Shown: positions 1-9,475, counted from the stretch's first letter. The stretch is 64,000 nt of DNA from Luteibacter aegosomatissinici (GCF_023078495.1 NZ_CP095742.1:4426501-4490500); one strand, 5' to 3'. Translations and numbers: made by a program. The notes: a model not told the origin generated them from the sequence alone.

Positions 1-2441
1 CACTCGCCCGTACGCACCGCCACCTGCAAGCTGGCGATCACATCGGGGTTGTACATGTGGTACTCGCCGCCATGCACGTACTTGTACAGGCCGCCGGCAC
101 GCAGGGCCTGCGCTTCATCCCACGCTTCCGCGGCAAGCAGGCGCTGTTCCTGTTCCAGATCGGCGAACGTGCTGCCGCCAACGCGCGAAGGCGTACCCGG
201 GAAGCACAGCGAGACCACTTCCTGCGACAGGCCGACGATCTCGAAGAGCTGGGCGCCACGATAACCGGCGACCGTGGAGATGCCCATCTTCGAGAGGATC
301 TTCAGCAGGCCCTTGCGAATGCCGCGGCGGTAGTTCCGGCCGATTTCACGCGGGGCGCCTTCGCCCTTGCGGAGGTGGCCGCTACGGCCCATGTCGAACA
401 GGCTCTGGTAGGCGAGCCACGGGTAGATGGCGGTGGCGCCGAAGCCGAGCAGGCAGGCGAACTGGTGCGGATCGCGCGGCGTCGCGGTCTCGACCATGAT
501 GTTGCACTGACATCGCAGGCCCGTTTCCACCAGGCGCGCATGCACGGCGCCGGTGGCCAGCAGCGAATGGATGGGCAGCAGGTCGCGACGTGGGTAACGG
601 TCGCTGAGGAACACCACTTCGACACCGCCGCGCACGGCCGCTTCCACGTCATCACAGATGCGGTTGATCGCCTGCTCGAGCGTTTCATCCGCGCCGTACA
701 TAAGATCGAAGCGCGGCGTACTGGCGTACGAAGGGTTCGCCAGGATCTGGCGCAGCTTGCGCTGCGAGAGGATCGGCGAATTCAGCAGGATCTGCTTTGC
801 GTTCTCCGGACCGAGATCGAAGATGTTCCGCTCCTGGCCGATCTGGGTCACCAGCGACATGACCAGCCGCTCGCGCAGCGGATCGATGGGCGGGTTGGTG
901 ACCTGGGCAAAGGCCTGGCGGAAGCGATCGAACAGCGGGCGTACCTGGCGCGATAGCACGGCCATGGGCGTGTCGTCGCCCATCGAACCCGTGGCTTCGG
1001 CCTCGGTTTCCGCGATGATCTTGAGAACCGATTCGCTCTCCTCGCGGGAAAGCCCATACAGCTTCTGGTAGCGGCGCAGTTCCTCCGCTGGCAGTGGTTC
1101 AGCGGCCAGGCTCGGGTCGATCAGGTCGGATTCGAGGTACGTCACACCCTCGCGCAGCCATTCGCGGAACGGCGCGCGCGCACGGTTGATCGCATCGATA
1201 TCGGCATCGCGCAGCAAGCGGTGCGCACGGAAATCCACGGCGATCATTTCGCCCGGTGCAAGGCGACCCTTCGCGACGATGCGCGAGGAAGGCACATCCC
1301 AGAGGCCGGCTTCGGAAGCGACGATCAGGTGGTTGTCATCCGACAGCGCCCAGCGCGCCGGGCGCAGGCCATTGCGATCGAGCGTGCACGCCGCATACCG
1401 GCCATCGCACATCACCAGGCCGGCCGGGCCATCCCACGGTTCGCTGTGCAGCGCGTAGTACTCGTAGAACGCCGCCAGGTCTTCATCGATATCCTCGCGC
1501 GCGGTGTACGCCGGCGGTACGAGCACGCGCATGGCGGTCAGCAGGTCCATGCCGCCCATCAGCAGCACTTCCAGCGCGTTATCCAGGCTTTCCGAATCCG
1601 AGCCGTCCTGGGTCACCAGCGGGCCGATATCGGAAAGATCGACCTTGTCCGAACGCATGACCGTGCCGCGCGCCTGCATCCAGCGACGGTTCGCGCGGAT
1701 GGTGTTGATCTCGCCGTTATGGGCGAGGAAGCGGAACGGCTGCGCCAGGCGCCACTTCGGTGAAGTGTTGGTGGAAAAGCGCTGGTGGAACACCACGGCG
1801 TCGGCGACCAGTGCCGGGTGCTTCAGATCAGGATACACATCACGCAGATGCCCGGGCGCCGCCATGGCCTTGTAGCCGATAACTTCGCCCGACAGCGAGA
1901 CAACATAGAACTGCTTATCGCCCTTGAGCGCCTGCTCGGCGCGGCGACGCGCGCGGAACAACGCCGCTTCGAACACCGCCGGCGGCATATCGCCCGGCGC
2001 ATCGACGAACACCTGGCGCACGAGCGGCATGGACGATGCGGCCAGCGGGCCACACGCATCCTTGTTCACGGCGACATCGCGCCAGCCGGCCACGCGCAGA
2101 CCGGCGGCAGCAAGTTCGGTTTCAAGTGTAACTACCGCGGCAGCGTGCGTTTCGGTATCGAAGAAGACGACACCAGCTGCGAACTGCGTGGAAACGGTGA
2201 TGCCCGCATCGGTAGCCAGTGCACGCAGCCACTCGACCGGGCGACGGATAAGTACGCCGCAACCATCGCCGCTGATGCCGTCAGCGTTCACGCCGCCGCG
2301 GTGGGAAAGCTTCGCGAGTGCATCAAACGCGGTGTTTACGAGCTTCGCGCTCGCGTGCCCATCAATCTGCGCGACGATACCGAAGCCGCAGCTGTCGTGT
2401 TCAAACGCCTCGTCGTATAGGCGCGGTGTGCCTTGCTTCAC
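1..2441 (-). CDS. gltB: Glutamate synthase (NADPH) large subunit, 5' part (runs off the window)
   Basis: This is the first ~813 codons of the ~1480-residue large subunit that hydrolyses glutamine and transfers ammonia to 2-oxoglutarate, making glutamate with GltD. I translated the reverse complement directly. It starts at GTG 2441 with a strong AGGAGG at 2453-2448, 6 nt upstream. The nucleophile is Cys18 in EHDSCGFG, so the mature enzyme needs removal of a 17-residue propeptide. A class II glutamine amidotransferase domain follows (HRGGVNADG, FHQRFSTNTSPKW, FLAHNGEINT). At the window edge it reads EYHMYNPDVIASLQ, the segment just before the FMN-binding synthase domain, so the FMN and beta-helix domains lie outside. 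Family assignment is secure; the partner gltD would be beyond the left edge. Confidence 0.96.
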   Translation of the reverse strand, partial: MKQGTPRLYDEAFEHDSCGFGIVAQIDGHASAKLVNTAFDALAKLSHRGGVNADGISGDGCGVLIRRPVEWLRALATDAGITVSTQFAAGVVFFDTETHAAAVVTLETELAAAGLRVAGWRDVAVNKDACGPLAASSMPLVRQVFVDAPGDMPPAVFEAALFRARRRAEQALKGDKQFYVVSLSGEVIGYKAMAAPGHLRDVYPDLKHPALVADAVVFHQRFSTNTSPKWRLAQPFRFLAHNGEINTIRANRRWMQARGTVMRSDKVDLSDIGPLVTQDGSDSESLDNALEVLLMGGMDLLTAMRVLVPPAYTAREDIDEDLAAFYEYYALHSEPWDGPAGLVMCDGRYAACTLDRNGLRPARWALSDDNHLIVASEAGLWDVPSSRIVAKGRLAPGEMIAVDFRAHRLLRDADIDAINRARAPFREWLREGVTYLESDLIDPSLAAEPLPAEELRRYQKLYGLSREESESVLKIIAETEAEATGSMGDDTPMAVLSRQVRPLFDRFRQAFAQVTNPPIDPLRERLVMSLVTQIGQERNIFDLGPENAKQILLNSPILSQRKLRQILANPSYASTPRFDLMYGADETLEQAINRICDDVEAAVRGGVEVVFLSDRYPRRDLLPIHSLLATGAVHARLVETGLRCQCNIMVETATPRDPHQFACLLGFGATAIYPWLAYQSLFDMGRSGHLRKGEGAPREIGRNYRRGIRKGLLKILSKMGISTVAGYRGAQLFEIVGLSQEVVSLCFPGTPSRVGGSTFADLEQEQRLLAAEAWDEAQALRAGGLYKYVHGGEYHMYNPDVIASLQVAVRTGE

Positions 2442-2550
2442 CTAACGCCTCCTGTGGCATACGGTTGTGCTGGGATAGTCAGAAGCGTGCACGTGGCCCC
2501 GTGGCCGAGAACCGGCCGACCATCACATGCACGCATAGGGCATACCCCCG

Positions 2551-2580
2551 AAGGTACACACATTTGCCGCGCTGCGTCAA
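2551..2580 (-). promoter_or_regulatory. Possible sigma70 promoter for gltB
   Basis: On the minus strand TTGACG (2580-2575) is followed after 18 bp by TACCTT (2556-2551), about 110 nt upstream of the gltB GTG. The -35 is good and the -10 weak, so this is tentative. Apart from this and a REP pair, I see nothing else in the 339-bp gap 2442-2780. Confidence 0.3.
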
Positions 2581-2633
2581 AGCGTTTGGACGTCCGAACG
2601 AAAACCTTACGTCTCACGCACGGACCGGACCTC

Positions 2634-2731
2634 TGTAGGAGCGCGCTTGCGCGCGATTGGCGGCCATACGGTCCCGCATCGACACCCTGTCCCGAAACAC
2701 CCGGCCGGTCGCGCGCAAGCGCGCTCCTACA
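2634..2731. repeat. Inverted pair of REP elements
   Basis: A REP unit starting TGTAGGAGCGCGCTTGCG lies at 2634-2656 (plus) and an identical unit at 2709-2731 (minus), separated by 52 bp. Each is itself a small hairpin (GCGCGC-TT-GCGCGC). The head-to-head arrangement is that of a bacterial BIME. It sits between the divergent genes gltB and envC. Confidence 0.85.
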
Positions 2732-2780
2732 GGGGCGCGGGTCACGGCGAGGCGGCGGGCGGATAGGTCATAATCGGGCG

Positions 2781-3956
2781 ATGCGCCCATACCTCCGCCT
2801 GCCCGCCCTCTGCCTTGCCTTAGCCACCGCCAGCCTAGCCGCCATCCCCCCGGCCCACGCCGCGCAGGATGCCAAGGCGCGCGCGGAGCAGGATGAAGCC
2901 CGGCAGAAGCTGCAGGGGGTGCGCCAGCAGATCGAAAGCCTCACGAAAGACCAGCGCGAGACCGCGAACGCCCGCGACACCGCCAATGCCGGCCTGGCAA
3001 AGAAAGCCGAAGAAGTGTCGGCGGCCGCCAAGGCCGTCCGTGAAACCGACGGCGAGCTGGCCCAGCGCCAGCAGGACCTGGCCCAGCTGAACGAGCAGCG
3101 CGCCAGCATGCAGGCGGAACTGGAGAAACATAAGGGCGCCCTGGGCGACCTGCTCCGCGCCACCTACACGCTGGGCCGGGGGTCAGACCTGCAGCTGCTC
3201 CTGGGCGATGAAGATATCGACCGGATTTCCCGTGCCCTGGCGTACTCACGCTATTTCCAGGAGAACCGGGTCGAACGGATCAAGGGCCTGCTCGCGGATC
3301 TTTCCCGGCTACAGGATGTCGAAAACGCGATCAGTGCCGAGCAGCAGAAACTGGAGGCGACCAAGGCCGAGCGTGAAAAGCGCGCGGGCGACCTGGAGCG
3401 GCAGCGCGCCGACCAGCAAAAGCTGGTCGCGGCGGCGGATGCCCAATACAAGGACCAGGGCCAGCGCATGGCCGCCCTGAAGCAGAACGAGCAGGACATG
3501 AACGCCCTGGTGGGCAAGCTGCAGAAGGTGATCGACGATGCTGCCAAGGCCGCCGAACCCGCCCCCGCGCCGAAGGGCGTCCCGGCCGGCCCGGCGCTGG
3601 GCAACCTGCGCGGCAACCTGCCCTGGCCAGCCAATGGGCCCGTGCACGCGTTCGGCAATGGCGTGATCATCGTGGCGCCGCGCGGCAGCGAAGTGAAGGC
3701 AGTGGCGCGCGGCCGCGTGGTGTTCGCCAACTTCCTGCGCGGCTACGGCATGATGATCATCGTGAACCACGGCAACGGCTTCATGAGCATGTACGGCAAC
3801 AACGAAACGCTGCTGCACGGCGTGGGCGACATGGTGGAGGCCGGCGAAGCCGTCGGCACCGCCGCGGCGCCTGCCGGCGACAACGGCGCGTATTTTGAGC
3901 TGCGCCAGGGTGGCAAACCCATCGATGCGCGCGGCTGGTTAGCGAAAAAGCATTGA
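2781..3956 (+). CDS. envC: Murein hydrolase activator EnvC (M23/LytM-like, degenerate)
   Basis: A 391-residue periplasmic protein that in the EnvC family activates amidases AmiA/AmiB at the division septum. The ATG at 2781 is chosen because it begins a clear signal peptide (MRPYLRLPALCLALATASLA, cleavage after AHA). Residues ~25-260 are Gln/Glu/Lys/Ala-rich coiled coil, followed by a Pro-rich hinge and a C-terminal LytM domain (~290-390). The zinc ligands of active M23 enzymes are missing: the usual YxH is YGN and the HxH/HLHFE motif is AYFELR, which fits an activator and not a hydrolase. ctpA follows 14 bp downstream, probably as an operon. Confidence 0.9.
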   Translation: MRPYLRLPALCLALATASLAAIPPAHAAQDAKARAEQDEARQKLQGVRQQIESLTKDQRETANARDTANAGLAKKAEEVSAAAKAVRETDGELAQRQQDLAQLNEQRASMQAELEKHKGALGDLLRATYTLGRGSDLQLLLGDEDIDRISRALAYSRYFQENRVERIKGLLADLSRLQDVENAISAEQQKLEATKAEREKRAGDLERQRADQQKLVAAADAQYKDQGQRMAALKQNEQDMNALVGKLQKVIDDAAKAAEPAPAPKGVPAGPALGNLRGNLPWPANGPVHAFGNGVIIVAPRGSEVKAVARGRVVFANFLRGYGMMIIVNHGNGFMSMYGNNETLLHGVGDMVEAGEAVGTAAAPAGDNGAYFELRQGGKPIDARGWLAKKH

Positions 3957-3970
3957 CCACGGAGAAAGGC

Positions 3971-5320
3971 ATGCGCCAGCACCCCCTTCGCATCGCCCTC
4001 GCACTGGCACTTGCCGGTGTGCTGGCGCTCCCTGCCCAGGCCCAGCAGCAGAAGAAGGCACCGCTAAAGCAACCCGATGCACCTGCGGCCTCCAGCAGCT
4101 CCGCCGCAGCTGTTGCCGCCAAAGCGGACGATAGCGTCGACCTGGATGACATCCGCAACTTCACCCGGGTGTACCACATCATCCAGCAGGCCTACGTGGA
4201 AAAGCTGGACAACAAGACGATCATGAAAGCCGCGATCAGCGGCATGCTGCAGAACCTGGACCCGCACAGCGAGTACCTGGACAAGGAGGGCCTGGACGAG
4301 CTGGATGAGGACACCACCGGCCAGTACGGCGGGCTCGGTATCGAAGTGCTGCAGGTCGATGGCCTGCTGAAGATCGTCTCGCCCATCGACGATACGCCCG
4401 CTTCGCGCGCCGGCATCAAGCCAGGCGACACGATCCTGAAAGTCGATGGCATGGTCGTGGACCAGCAGAACATCGATGATGCCTTCAAGAAGCTTCGTGG
4501 CGATCCGGGTTCGAAGGTGGTGCTCACCATCCTCCACGAAAAATCCGACAAGCCGATCGATATGCCGCTGGTGCGCGAGCGCATCAATGTCACCTCGGTG
4601 AAGGTGCGCCAGCTCGAACCGGGCTACGTGTACATCCGCCTGAGCCAGTTCCAGGAGGATACGGCGACGGATCTGGAGAAGAAGCTCGGCGATTACATCA
4701 AGAAGAACGGCGCGCCGCGCGGCGCGGTGCTCGACCTGCGCTCGAACCCGGGCGGCCTGCTGACCACCGCCGTTGGCGTGGCCGATGCGTTCCTGGATTC
4801 CGGCACGATCGTCACCACGAAGGGCCGCCTGCCCGATGCGAACCTGCATTTCGATGCGCACCCCGGCGACATGCTCAACGGCGCACCGATGGTGATTTTG
4901 GCCGATAACGGCACGGCCTCGGCGGCGGAAATCGTCTCGGGCGCCCTGAAGGACAACCACCGCGCGCTCATCATGGGACGCCGCACGTTCGGCAAGGGCG
5001 TGGTGCAGACCGTGCTGCCGCTGGACCAGGATAGCGCGGTGAAAATCACCACGGCGCGCTATTACACGCCTAATGGCACGTCGATCCAGGCCGAAGGCAT
5101 CAAGCCGGATATCGCACTGGCCGACCTGGCGGTGAACAAGAGTGACACGGCACCGTCGCTGATCGGTTCCGAAGCCGACCTGCCGAATCACCTGGCGAAC
5201 GAGAAAGCATCGACGGACGACAAGTCATCCAGCGACGATGACGGGAAGCTGGCGCTGGAGGATTACGCGCTGTCGCAGGCGTTGAATGTGCTGAAGGGTC
5301 TCTCGCTCAATCGGCGGTGA
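3971..5320 (+). CDS. ctpA: C-terminal processing peptidase, S41 family
   Basis: A 449-residue periplasmic serine protease of the CtpA/Prc family, which trims or degrades envelope proteins. The ATG at 3971 has GGAG at 3961-3964 and opens a signal peptide ending in PAQA. A PDZ domain (YGGLGIEV to KVVLTIL, ~105-185) precedes the S41 core. The catalytic dyad is visible: Ser317 in NGTASAAEI and Lys342 in TFGKGVVQT, 25 residues apart as in Prc. The tail after ~400 is Asp/Ser-rich and low complexity. Linkage to envC is conserved in many proteobacteria. Confidence 0.95.
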   Translation: MRQHPLRIALALALAGVLALPAQAQQQKKAPLKQPDAPAASSSSAAAVAAKADDSVDLDDIRNFTRVYHIIQQAYVEKLDNKTIMKAAISGMLQNLDPHSEYLDKEGLDELDEDTTGQYGGLGIEVLQVDGLLKIVSPIDDTPASRAGIKPGDTILKVDGMVVDQQNIDDAFKKLRGDPGSKVVLTILHEKSDKPIDMPLVRERINVTSVKVRQLEPGYVYIRLSQFQEDTATDLEKKLGDYIKKNGAPRGAVLDLRSNPGGLLTTAVGVADAFLDSGTIVTTKGRLPDANLHFDAHPGDMLNGAPMVILADNGTASAAEIVSGALKDNHRALIMGRRTFGKGVVQTVLPLDQDSAVKITTARYYTPNGTSIQAEGIKPDIALADLAVNKSDTAPSLIGSEADLPNHLANEKASTDDKSSSDDDGKLALEDYALSQALNVLKGLSLNRR

Positions 5321-5339
5321 CGGATTCCGCGCATGACTC

Positions 5340-5445
5340 ACCCCGTAGGAGCCCACCCTGTGGGCGACATCTTCTCGCGAGGCGCGACAGGACCTGCAAC
5401 TCGTTCGCGAAAACCTGTCGCCCACAGGGTGGGCTCCTACGGGGT
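5340..5445. repeat. 30-bp perfect inverted repeat (long REP-like hairpin) between convergent genes
   Basis: Arms 5340-5369 and 5416-5445 are perfect reverse complements over 30 bp, with a 46-bp centre. Each arm carries GTAGGAGCCCACCCTGTGGG, a variant of the REP unit seen elsewhere here with a different inner palindrome (CCCAC-CCTG-TGGGC). It fills the gap between ctpA and the minus-strand gene at 5448-6059, so it could also act as a bidirectional transcription barrier. Confidence 0.9.
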
Positions 5446-5447
5446 TG

Positions 5448-6059
5448 TTACCAGAACTTCCACCAGGGCCGGGCGGAGCGGGCCATGCGCCGGCGCAGCC
5501 GGCGTGAGGTGGCGCGGGGAACGGGCTCCTGGCCGATCTTCCAGCCTTCGAATGCAGGTACGCCGTAGGCGCCGGCGCCCAGCTCGTATTCGAATCCGGT
5601 GACGGTTTCGGCGAGCTCGACCGGTAATGCGTGGAAACAGTCGACGTCTTCGCCTGCCGCATCGGCGGCATCCTGTTCCGCTTCGAACCGGGCATGCAGC
5701 ACATCGAAGGGTGGCGGCAGCTCGCCGCTGGTCACCAGCACGCGAACCGTGCTTTCGGCGTTGTGCTCGACATGCCACGCCGACTTGCCGTTTTCGTACG
5801 CGGTGGCCACGCTGACCGAGGCCTCGTCCCACTGCACGCCGATCACCTTGCACCCTGCGGAAAGCGGCAGCAGTGAATCCTCGGTAAGCAAGGGCGAAGC
5901 AAAGCGGGTGATAACCACGAACCAGCCGTTGGGTAGCGCGATAGACATGCCGCGCTGGGCGTGGGAGGCCGTTTCCTCGGTGCGCACGAGGTCCAGCTCG
6001 GCGAGTACCGCCGGGCCGTCCTTACCTTTCACCGCCAGCCAGCCGCGGCTCCCGGCCAT
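5448..6059 (-). CDS. Hypothetical protein in the tat operon
   Basis: A 203-residue soluble protein I do not recognise. It has no signal peptide or membrane segment. The N-terminal ~110 residues are beta-rich and contain an IALPNGWFVVITRF segment; an acidic stretch (EAEQDAADAAGEDVD) follows. The C-terminus is basic and then aromatic (RPWWKFW). The start is 5 nt from the tatC stop, so it is probably the last gene of the tatABC transcript. Confidence 0.75.
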   Translation of the reverse strand: MAGSRGWLAVKGKDGPAVLAELDLVRTEETASHAQRGMSIALPNGWFVVITRFASPLLTEDSLLPLSAGCKVIGVQWDEASVSVATAYENGKSAWHVEHNAESTVRVLVTSGELPPPFDVLHARFEAEQDAADAAGEDVDCFHALPVELAETVTGFEYELGAGAYGVPAFEGWKIGQEPVPRATSRRLRRRMARSARPWWKFW

Positions 6060-6064
6060 CGCGC

Positions 6065-6817
6065 TTACTCCCGTGTGGGGGGCTTCAGCAGGAATCGTAC
6101 GGAAAGAAGACCCACTTCATAGAGCAGGCACATGGGGACTGCAAGCATCACCATGGAGAGCAGGTCGGGCGGGGTGATGAACGCGGCGATAGCAAACGCG
6201 CCTACGATCGCGTAACCACGGCCCTTGCTGAGCTTCTCGGCATCGACCACGCCAATGGCCGCGAGGATCACCACGGCCACGGGCACCTCGAAGCACAACC
6301 CGAACGCGAAGAACATCAGCGTCACGAAATCGAGGTAATGCGTGATGTCCGTCATCATGGCCACGCCTTCCGGCGTCACCGCGTTGAGGAACTTGAACGC
6401 AGCGGGCATCACGACGAAGTAGGCAAACGCGCAACCCGCGTAGAACAACACCAGCGAGGCGACCAGAAGCGGCCGCGCCAGGCGCTTTTCGTGCTTGTAC
6501 AGGCCCGGGCTGACGAACGACCACAGCTGGTACAGGATCATCGGCATGCTGATGAACAGCGCGACGTAAAAGGCCAACTTCAGCGGTGTCACGAACGGGC
6601 TGGCCACCTCGGTGGCGATCAGATGCGCGCCATTGGGCATCTTCTCGACCAGCGGCTTGGCCAGCTCGGCGTACAGGTGGTTGGCCAAGGGTACCAGGGC
6701 CAGCAGCACGATGAGCAGCACCACGATCGCGCGCATGAGGCGGGCGCGCAGTTCAATCAGGTGGGAAAACAGGCCTTGCTCGAGTTCGTCTTCGGCCGAC
6801 GGATCACGTGCGGTCAT
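6065..6817 (-). CDS. tatC: Sec-independent protein translocase TatC
   Basis: A 250-residue inner-membrane protein with six hydrophobic segments. With TatB it forms the receptor for twin-arginine signal peptides. The N-terminal HLIELRARLMRAI and the SFVSPGLYKHEKR loop are family hallmarks. The start overlaps the end of tatB by 14 nt, indicating translational coupling. Confidence 0.96.
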   Translation of the reverse strand: MTARDPSAEDELEQGLFSHLIELRARLMRAIVVLLIVLLALVPLANHLYAELAKPLVEKMPNGAHLIATEVASPFVTPLKLAFYVALFISMPMILYQLWSFVSPGLYKHEKRLARPLLVASLVLFYAGCAFAYFVVMPAAFKFLNAVTPEGVAMMTDITHYLDFVTLMFFAFGLCFEVPVAVVILAAIGVVDAEKLSKGRGYAIVGAFAIAAFITPPDLLSMVMLAVPMCLLYEVGLLSVRFLLKPPTRE

Positions 6818-7226
6818 TCGGTTCGTTCCGGGCGGGCGCTTCGCCCTGGTTCAACGGGAGCATGTCGCGCTCCGGGTCGGGCTCGCGCCGGCCCGCGTGG
6901 GCGGACTGGGCCTCGGTGTAGGCATCGCGTACCTGGGCGCTGGTGTCCTTGAAAGGATCGGATACCGTGTTACTGGCATCGCGAAAGCCCTTCTGGACAT
7001 TTTCCTGGGCCGTACGAGCGCTGTCGGCGGTCTCCCGCAGCGTGCGCTTGATTTCCTCGGCCTGGATCTCGCGCTCCACCTCGGAGCGGACGCTATCCCA
7101 GCCGTTACGCACGCGGCGCAACAGGGCACCCGCCGTACGCGCGGCGTGCGGCAGGCGCTCGGGGCCAAGGACAATCAGCGCCACCAGCGCGAGCAGCAGC
7201 AGCTTGCCGAAGCTGATCTCGATCAT
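6804..7226 (-). CDS. tatB: Sec-independent protein translocase TatB
   Basis: A 140-residue protein with one N-terminal membrane segment (MIEISFGKLLLLALVALIVL), the GPERLP motif, an amphipathic helix and a long charged helical tail. It has the Glu in the membrane segment typical of TatB. It lies between tatA (15-nt gap) and tatC (14-nt overlap). Confidence 0.94.
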   Translation of the reverse strand: MIEISFGKLLLLALVALIVLGPERLPHAARTAGALLRRVRNGWDSVRSEVEREIQAEEIKRTLRETADSARTAQENVQKGFRDASNTVSDPFKDTSAQVRDAYTEAQSAHAGRREPDPERDMLPLNQGEAPARNEPNDRT

Positions 7227-7241
7227 GGGGCGAGCCGGGGC

Positions 7242-7481
7242 TTACGGATTGCGGTCGTGGGTCTCGGTGCTGTCGCGCCGGACGCTTTCCTGCGAGGCGG
7301 TGCTTTCGGCGCGAAGCTTTTCGGCGTCGCGGCGGCGCTGCTCTTCCTCGTCGCCGCCATCCATGCCCTTCTTGAAGTCGCGCATGGCACCGCCCAGGTC
7401 CGAGCCGATGTTACGCAGCTTCTTGGTGCCAAAGATCAGCACGACGACAAGCAGCAGGAGGACGATATGGGTAATGCTCAT
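7242..7481 (-). CDS. tatA: Sec-independent protein translocase TatA
   Basis: A 79-residue pore-forming Tat component. It has a short N-terminal hydrophobic helix, the [14 protein letters not shown] hinge/amphipathic helix and a very polar tail (acidic DGGDEEEQ, then charged). It is the first gene of the minus-strand tatABC-(unknown) operon. Confidence 0.94.
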   Translation of the reverse strand: MSITHIVLLLLVVVLIFGTKKLRNIGSDLGGAMRDFKKGMDGGDEEEQRRRDAEKLRAESTASQESVRRDSTETHDRNP

Positions 7482-7555
7482 GGGAACCTCGGGGCACCCC
7501 CTGGGGCACCGGTGGGACGGAGGCGGGGCCCTTCAGGGACCCGCCGGGAGGGGAC

Positions 7556-8245
7556 TCACTTCTGAGTGTACTCCTCGAGTTTATCCCGGAATGCGTTCAC
7601 CTCGCTTGGAACATTCGTGACGCCGCCTTCAAAAATACGGCGGGGGGTGATACCCGAGCCGTAGATCTCCTCGTTAGAGTCGTCATCGATGCTGATCCGC
7701 GAGCCATCCAGCGAAATGCCGGCGAACAGGCCCTTGGCGCGGGAATAGGTGTAGATCTCGGCGTTCATCTTGCCGTTGGTGGCCGCCATGGCCGAGCGGC
7801 CGACCGGGCCAGCGGCCGCGGAGGCGCTGGCGCCCATGGTGAACTGGCCATCGATGATCTGGTCCACGCCCTTGTGCGTACGGAAGACGAGGATGACGTC
7901 GATCGACTGGATACCGGCCTGGAAGCCCACGCCGGCAGCGGCCGTGGAGATGAAATTGGGGTTGGACCAGGTGCCCGTGCAGTCCTTGCGCTCGGCGATG
8001 AGGCCTTCGCCCTTGGCGCCAGAGAATACGAAGCCGCCCTTGACCATGCCCGGGATGATGGCCACGGCGCAGGCGTTCTTGAGCAGATCGGTCGGCAACG
8101 ACTTATCGGGGGCGTCGTTGATCATTTCATCCAGCACGCGCACGGCTTCGGTGGCCTGCTTGCGCGGCGGATCGGCGGCCTGGGCGGCCATGGAGGGCAG
8201 CAGCGCGGCGAGGCCAAGGGCAAGCAGGGAAACGCGTGAGGTCAT
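7556..8245 (-). CDS. YSC84/SYLF-domain lipid-binding protein
   Basis: A 229-residue exported protein (signal peptide MTSRVSLLALGLAALLPSMA, cleavage near AQA). The rest matches the SYLF/Ysc84 actin-binding fold known from bacterial 'lipid-binding SYLF' proteins: LLKNACAVAIIPGMVKGGFV, AGVGFQAGIQSIDVILVF, GRSAMAATNG and AGISLDGSRI. Its bacterial role is not established; a periplasmic lipid-related function is inferred. It reads divergently from hemH. Confidence 0.85.
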   Translation of the reverse strand: MTSRVSLLALGLAALLPSMAAQAADPPRKQATEAVRVLDEMINDAPDKSLPTDLLKNACAVAIIPGMVKGGFVFSGAKGEGLIAERKDCTGTWSNPNFISTAAAGVGFQAGIQSIDVILVFRTHKGVDQIIDGQFTMGASASAAAGPVGRSAMAATNGKMNAEIYTYSRAKGLFAGISLDGSRISIDDDSNEEIYGSGITPRRIFEGGVTNVPSEVNAFRDKLEEYTQK

Positions 8246-8353
8246 GGGTGGCTCCTTTTGAACGCTTTAGGCAGGATCCGGGACATGCTGCCGCAGGAGC
8301 CGCACGCCTGCGTATGGCAGACTTCACGGGTCCCCAGCGAAATACCGAATCCG

Positions 8354-9475
8354 ATGCCAGGTACCCCGAACTATACCGGCCTGAACGAGCATTCCCATGA
8401 CCTTCCCGCGAAGGCAGCGGTGCTCCTGGTTAACCTTGGTACACCTGACGCGCCCACGGCGGCCGCGGTGCGGCCATACCTTGCTGAATTCCTTGGCGAT
8501 CCGCGGGTCATCGAATACCCACGCCTGCTCTGGAAGCTGATTCTCCACGGGATCATCCTGAGGATTCGCCCAAAACGCTCCGCGCATGCGTATGAGCGGA
8601 TCTGGACCGCCGAAGGCTCGCCACTGCGCGTGGGCAGCGAAGCTCTCGCAGCCTCTCTCGGCGCCGAACTGGCACGCCGACGGCCCGGTCCGGTATCCGT
8701 TGCGCTGGCTATGCGCTACGGCAAGCCCTCCGTGGCCGCGACCATCGCCAGGCTGCAACGCGAAAGGGTTCGCCGCCTGCTCGTGCTCCCGCTGTACCCG
8801 CAGTACTCCGCCACCAGCACGGGCAGCGTGTTCGATGCCGTCGCCGACACGATGAAGGGCCTGCGCTGGCCGCCCGAGCTGCGCCAGGTCAACGATTACC
8901 ACGACAACCCGGCGTACATCGCCGCGCTGGCCGCCAGCGTGCGCGCCCATTGGGAAACCCACGGCCGCGGCGAGAAGCTGCTGATGAGCTTCCATGGCAT
9001 TCCCGAGCGTTATACCCGCGCGGGCGATCCGTACTACTGCCAGTGCCATGCCACGGCGCGGCTGCTGCGCGAGGCGCTGGGGCTGTCGGAGGACGAAGCC
9101 ATTTTCAGCTTCCAGTCGCGCGTGGGGCGGGAGCGCTGGCTGCACCCCTATACGGATGAAACGGTGAGAGCACTGGGCGCGAAGGGCATCAAGCGGCTGG
9201 ACGTGATCAGCCCGGGCTTCGCCGTCGATTGCCTTGAGACCCTGGAAGAGATCGCCATGCAGAACGCGGAATTCTTCCGCGAAGCGGGTGGCGAAACGTT
9301 GAGCTACATCCCCTGCCTTAACTCGGAACCGGCCCACGTCGATGCCCTGGCCGATCTGGTCCTCAAGCACACCCAGGGCTGGCCGGAGTTCGACCCCGCT
9401 TACGACGCGGCCGCCGAGGCCGTAAAGCTGGCCGCCGCCCGTGAGCGCGCGCGAAAGGCAGGCGCCGGTGCGTGA
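8354..9475 (+). CDS. hemH: Ferrochelatase
   Basis: The last step of protoheme synthesis, inserting Fe2+ into protoporphyrin IX. About 373 residues from ATG 8354; upstream in-frame TTG/GTG codons exist, but family homology begins only around KAAVLLVNLGTPDAP, and no start has a clear ribosome-binding site. Hallmarks: LLMSFHGIPERY (catalytic His), FQSRVGRERWLHPYT, and PGFAVDCLETLEEI with the conserved Glu. The product feeds the CtaB/CtaA heme pathway encoded just downstream on the other strand. Translation is probably coupled to the following hydrolase gene. Confidence 0.93.
   Translation: MPGTPNYTGLNEHSHDLPAKAAVLLVNLGTPDAPTAAAVRPYLAEFLGDPRVIEYPRLLWKLILHGIILRIRPKRSAHAYERIWTAEGSPLRVGSEALAASLGAELARRRPGPVSVALAMRYGKPSVAATIARLQRERVRRLLVLPLYPQYSATSTGSVFDAVADTMKGLRWPPELRQVNDYHDNPAYIAALAASVRAHWETHGRGEKLLMSFHGIPERYTRAGDPYYCQCHATARLLREALGLSEDEAIFSFQSRVGRERWLHPYTDETVRALGAKGIKRLDVISPGFAVDCLETLEEIAMQNAEFFREAGGETLSYIPCLNSEPAHVDALADLVLKHTQGWPEFDPAYDAAAEAVKLAAARERARKAGAGA

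Noticed and set aside
2433-2780. N-terminal extension of EnvC from an upstream start
   Set aside because: The extension would translate through the REP pair and place the signal peptide internally; ATG 2781 begins the signal peptide.
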